Below, piece by piece: positions 6,960 to 7,587 of a stretch of 7,587 nucleotides of DNA. The DNA is from Acidobacteriaceae bacterium (GTDB lineage: Bacteria; Acidobacteriota; Terriglobia; Terriglobales; SbA1), in contig JAFAGX010000519.1 in the NCBI GenBank assembly GCA_019237515.1, positions 1 to 7,587 of the forward strand. Reading direction: 5' to 3'. Each line of letters starts with the position of its first letter. The stretch's first letter is position 1. The position numbers and the translations under genes were made by a program. Below the pieces are notes generated by a model. The model worked only from the letters and a program-made list of their open reading frames with translations. It ran no database searches and was not told the DNA's origin.

Positions 6960-7587
6960 GTGATCCCCGTATCCGATTTAGTCGAGGCTATAGATAGTTG
7001 TATAAGAACCGACCTCGATGCGCTTAGTGAATCATGGTTCACATGGCTTGGCAGGTTCACGGTTCTCGTTGTTGTGGGACTTGTATTCGAGCTTCCAGAG
7101 ATATGGCATGACACGTTGGAAGCGATAAACCACATGTGGCATAAGGGCAAAAGCGACGACGGTTCTGAAAATGGCCGCCCTGCCGTGGCCCACCATTGGA
7201 GGAAACTAGCAGGAACTGTTGGATGGTTTCTGATTGTTATCGGGGTTGGAGGAGAATTCGTAGCTGAGAGTTTTTCCTCTAAGTACGACGGATTACTCCG
7301 AACCTTTGATGAAATATCATTGACCGCAGCCGCAAGGCAGGCTGAAGAGGCTAGAAATAAAGTTATTGCGCTTGAGACCCCAACTTCGCCTCGGCACTTG
7401 TCGTATATCGAAAAAGAATTTCTCTCCAGCAAGATTTCACATTTTCGCAGCCACCAAATGGAAATAACCTGCTTTAACGGAGGAGCAGAGGCAGTGAATT
7501 TTGAGCGCGACTTTATCGAGGTGTTGAATCGAAATCCAGACGACGCTGCCTGCCTAAGTGGATTCGGGGGAATGAAATACACCCCGC
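6960..7587 (+). CDS. Unidentified membrane protein with coiled coil, 3' end missing
   Basis: An open frame runs from the recO stop to the window end; 209 codons remain if the GTG at 6960 is the start, chosen because GGGGG lies 6 nt upstream. I do not recognise a named family. A soluble N-terminal segment of about 28 residues is followed by a transmembrane helix (about 29-47, rich in V, L and F), a polar loop (50-80) with His and Asp, and a second helix (about 83-99). The protein then has a charged Ala/Glu-rich segment (111-138) likely to form a coiled coil, and a mixed alpha/beta stretch (145-209) with FERDFIEVL. The layout resembles uncharacterised bacterial proteins with two TM helices, a coiled coil and a cytoplasmic tail. 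G+C is about 45% over 7261-7500, against about 54% in a sampled part of zwf, suggesting acquired DNA. Function is unknown. Confidence 0.7.
   Translation, partial: MIPVSDLVEAIDSCIRTDLDALSESWFTWLGRFTVLVVVGLVFELPEIWHDTLEAINHMWHKGKSDDGSENGRPAVAHHWRKLAGTVGWFLIVIGVGGEFVAESFSSKYDGLLRTFDEISLTAAARQAEEARNKVIALETPTSPRHLSYIEKEFLSSKISHFRSHQMEITCFNGGAEAVNFERDFIEVLNRNPDDAACLSGFGGMKYTP

Noticed and set aside
6949..6968. GGGG...CCCC potential hairpin at the start of the membrane-protein gene
   Set aside because: The stem is four base pairs with a loop of about 12 nt and no T tract, too weak to call a terminator or regulatory hairpin.
6719..7582. A 287-codon open frame on the minus strand opposite the 3' part of recO and the membrane-protein gene
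   Set aside because: The translation is Ser/Thr-rich without motifs and crosses two plus-strand reading frames, one of which is certain (recO).

Overview
The window holds a compact sugar-phosphate operon on the minus strand, followed by a divergent DNA-repair gene and the start of an unrelated accessory gene on the plus strand. The enzyme sequences and gene order (tkt, tal, zwf, glk, with recO alongside), about 54% G+C in a sampled part of zwf, and the type of transaldolase and Glk all suggest a mesophilic Gram-negative bacterium. My best guess is an Acidobacteriota of the Koribacter/Terriglobia kind; that placement is inference from memory, not a search.

Minus strand, in transcription order: tkt (transketolase, 5847-3766), tal (transaldolase, 3731-2571), a 39-codon remnant that I read as an internally deleted gnd (6-phosphogluconate dehydrogenase, 2453-2334), zwf (glucose-6-phosphate dehydrogenase, 2282-735) and glk (glucokinase, 738 to beyond base 1, 3' end missing). 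Spacings are short (34 nt tkt-tal, 51 nt remnant-zwf, ATGA overlap zwf-glk), so this looks like one transcript. A candidate extended -10 promoter lies just upstream of tkt. Together the intact genes phosphorylate glucose, oxidise glucose-6-phosphate, and interconvert pentose phosphates with glycolytic intermediates. The step between the oxidative and non-oxidative halves, decarboxylation of 6-phosphogluconate, is the one whose gene is broken here; no pgl is present either.

Plus strand: recO (6120-6881), encoding the recombination mediator, diverges from tkt across a 272-nt spacer. After 78 nt comes a 209-codon 5' portion of an unidentified membrane protein (6960 to the window end), with two transmembrane segments, a probable coiled coil and G+C falling to about 45%. 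It looks like accessory DNA beside the housekeeping block.

The most interesting item is the gnd remnant. It keeps a Shine-Dalgarno sequence, the start codon, the N-terminal dinucleotide-binding motif and what looks like the family's C-terminal FGGH tail in the same frame, with nearly everything between them gone. No tRNA, rRNA, CRISPR array, insertion sequence or convincing rho-independent terminator was seen.
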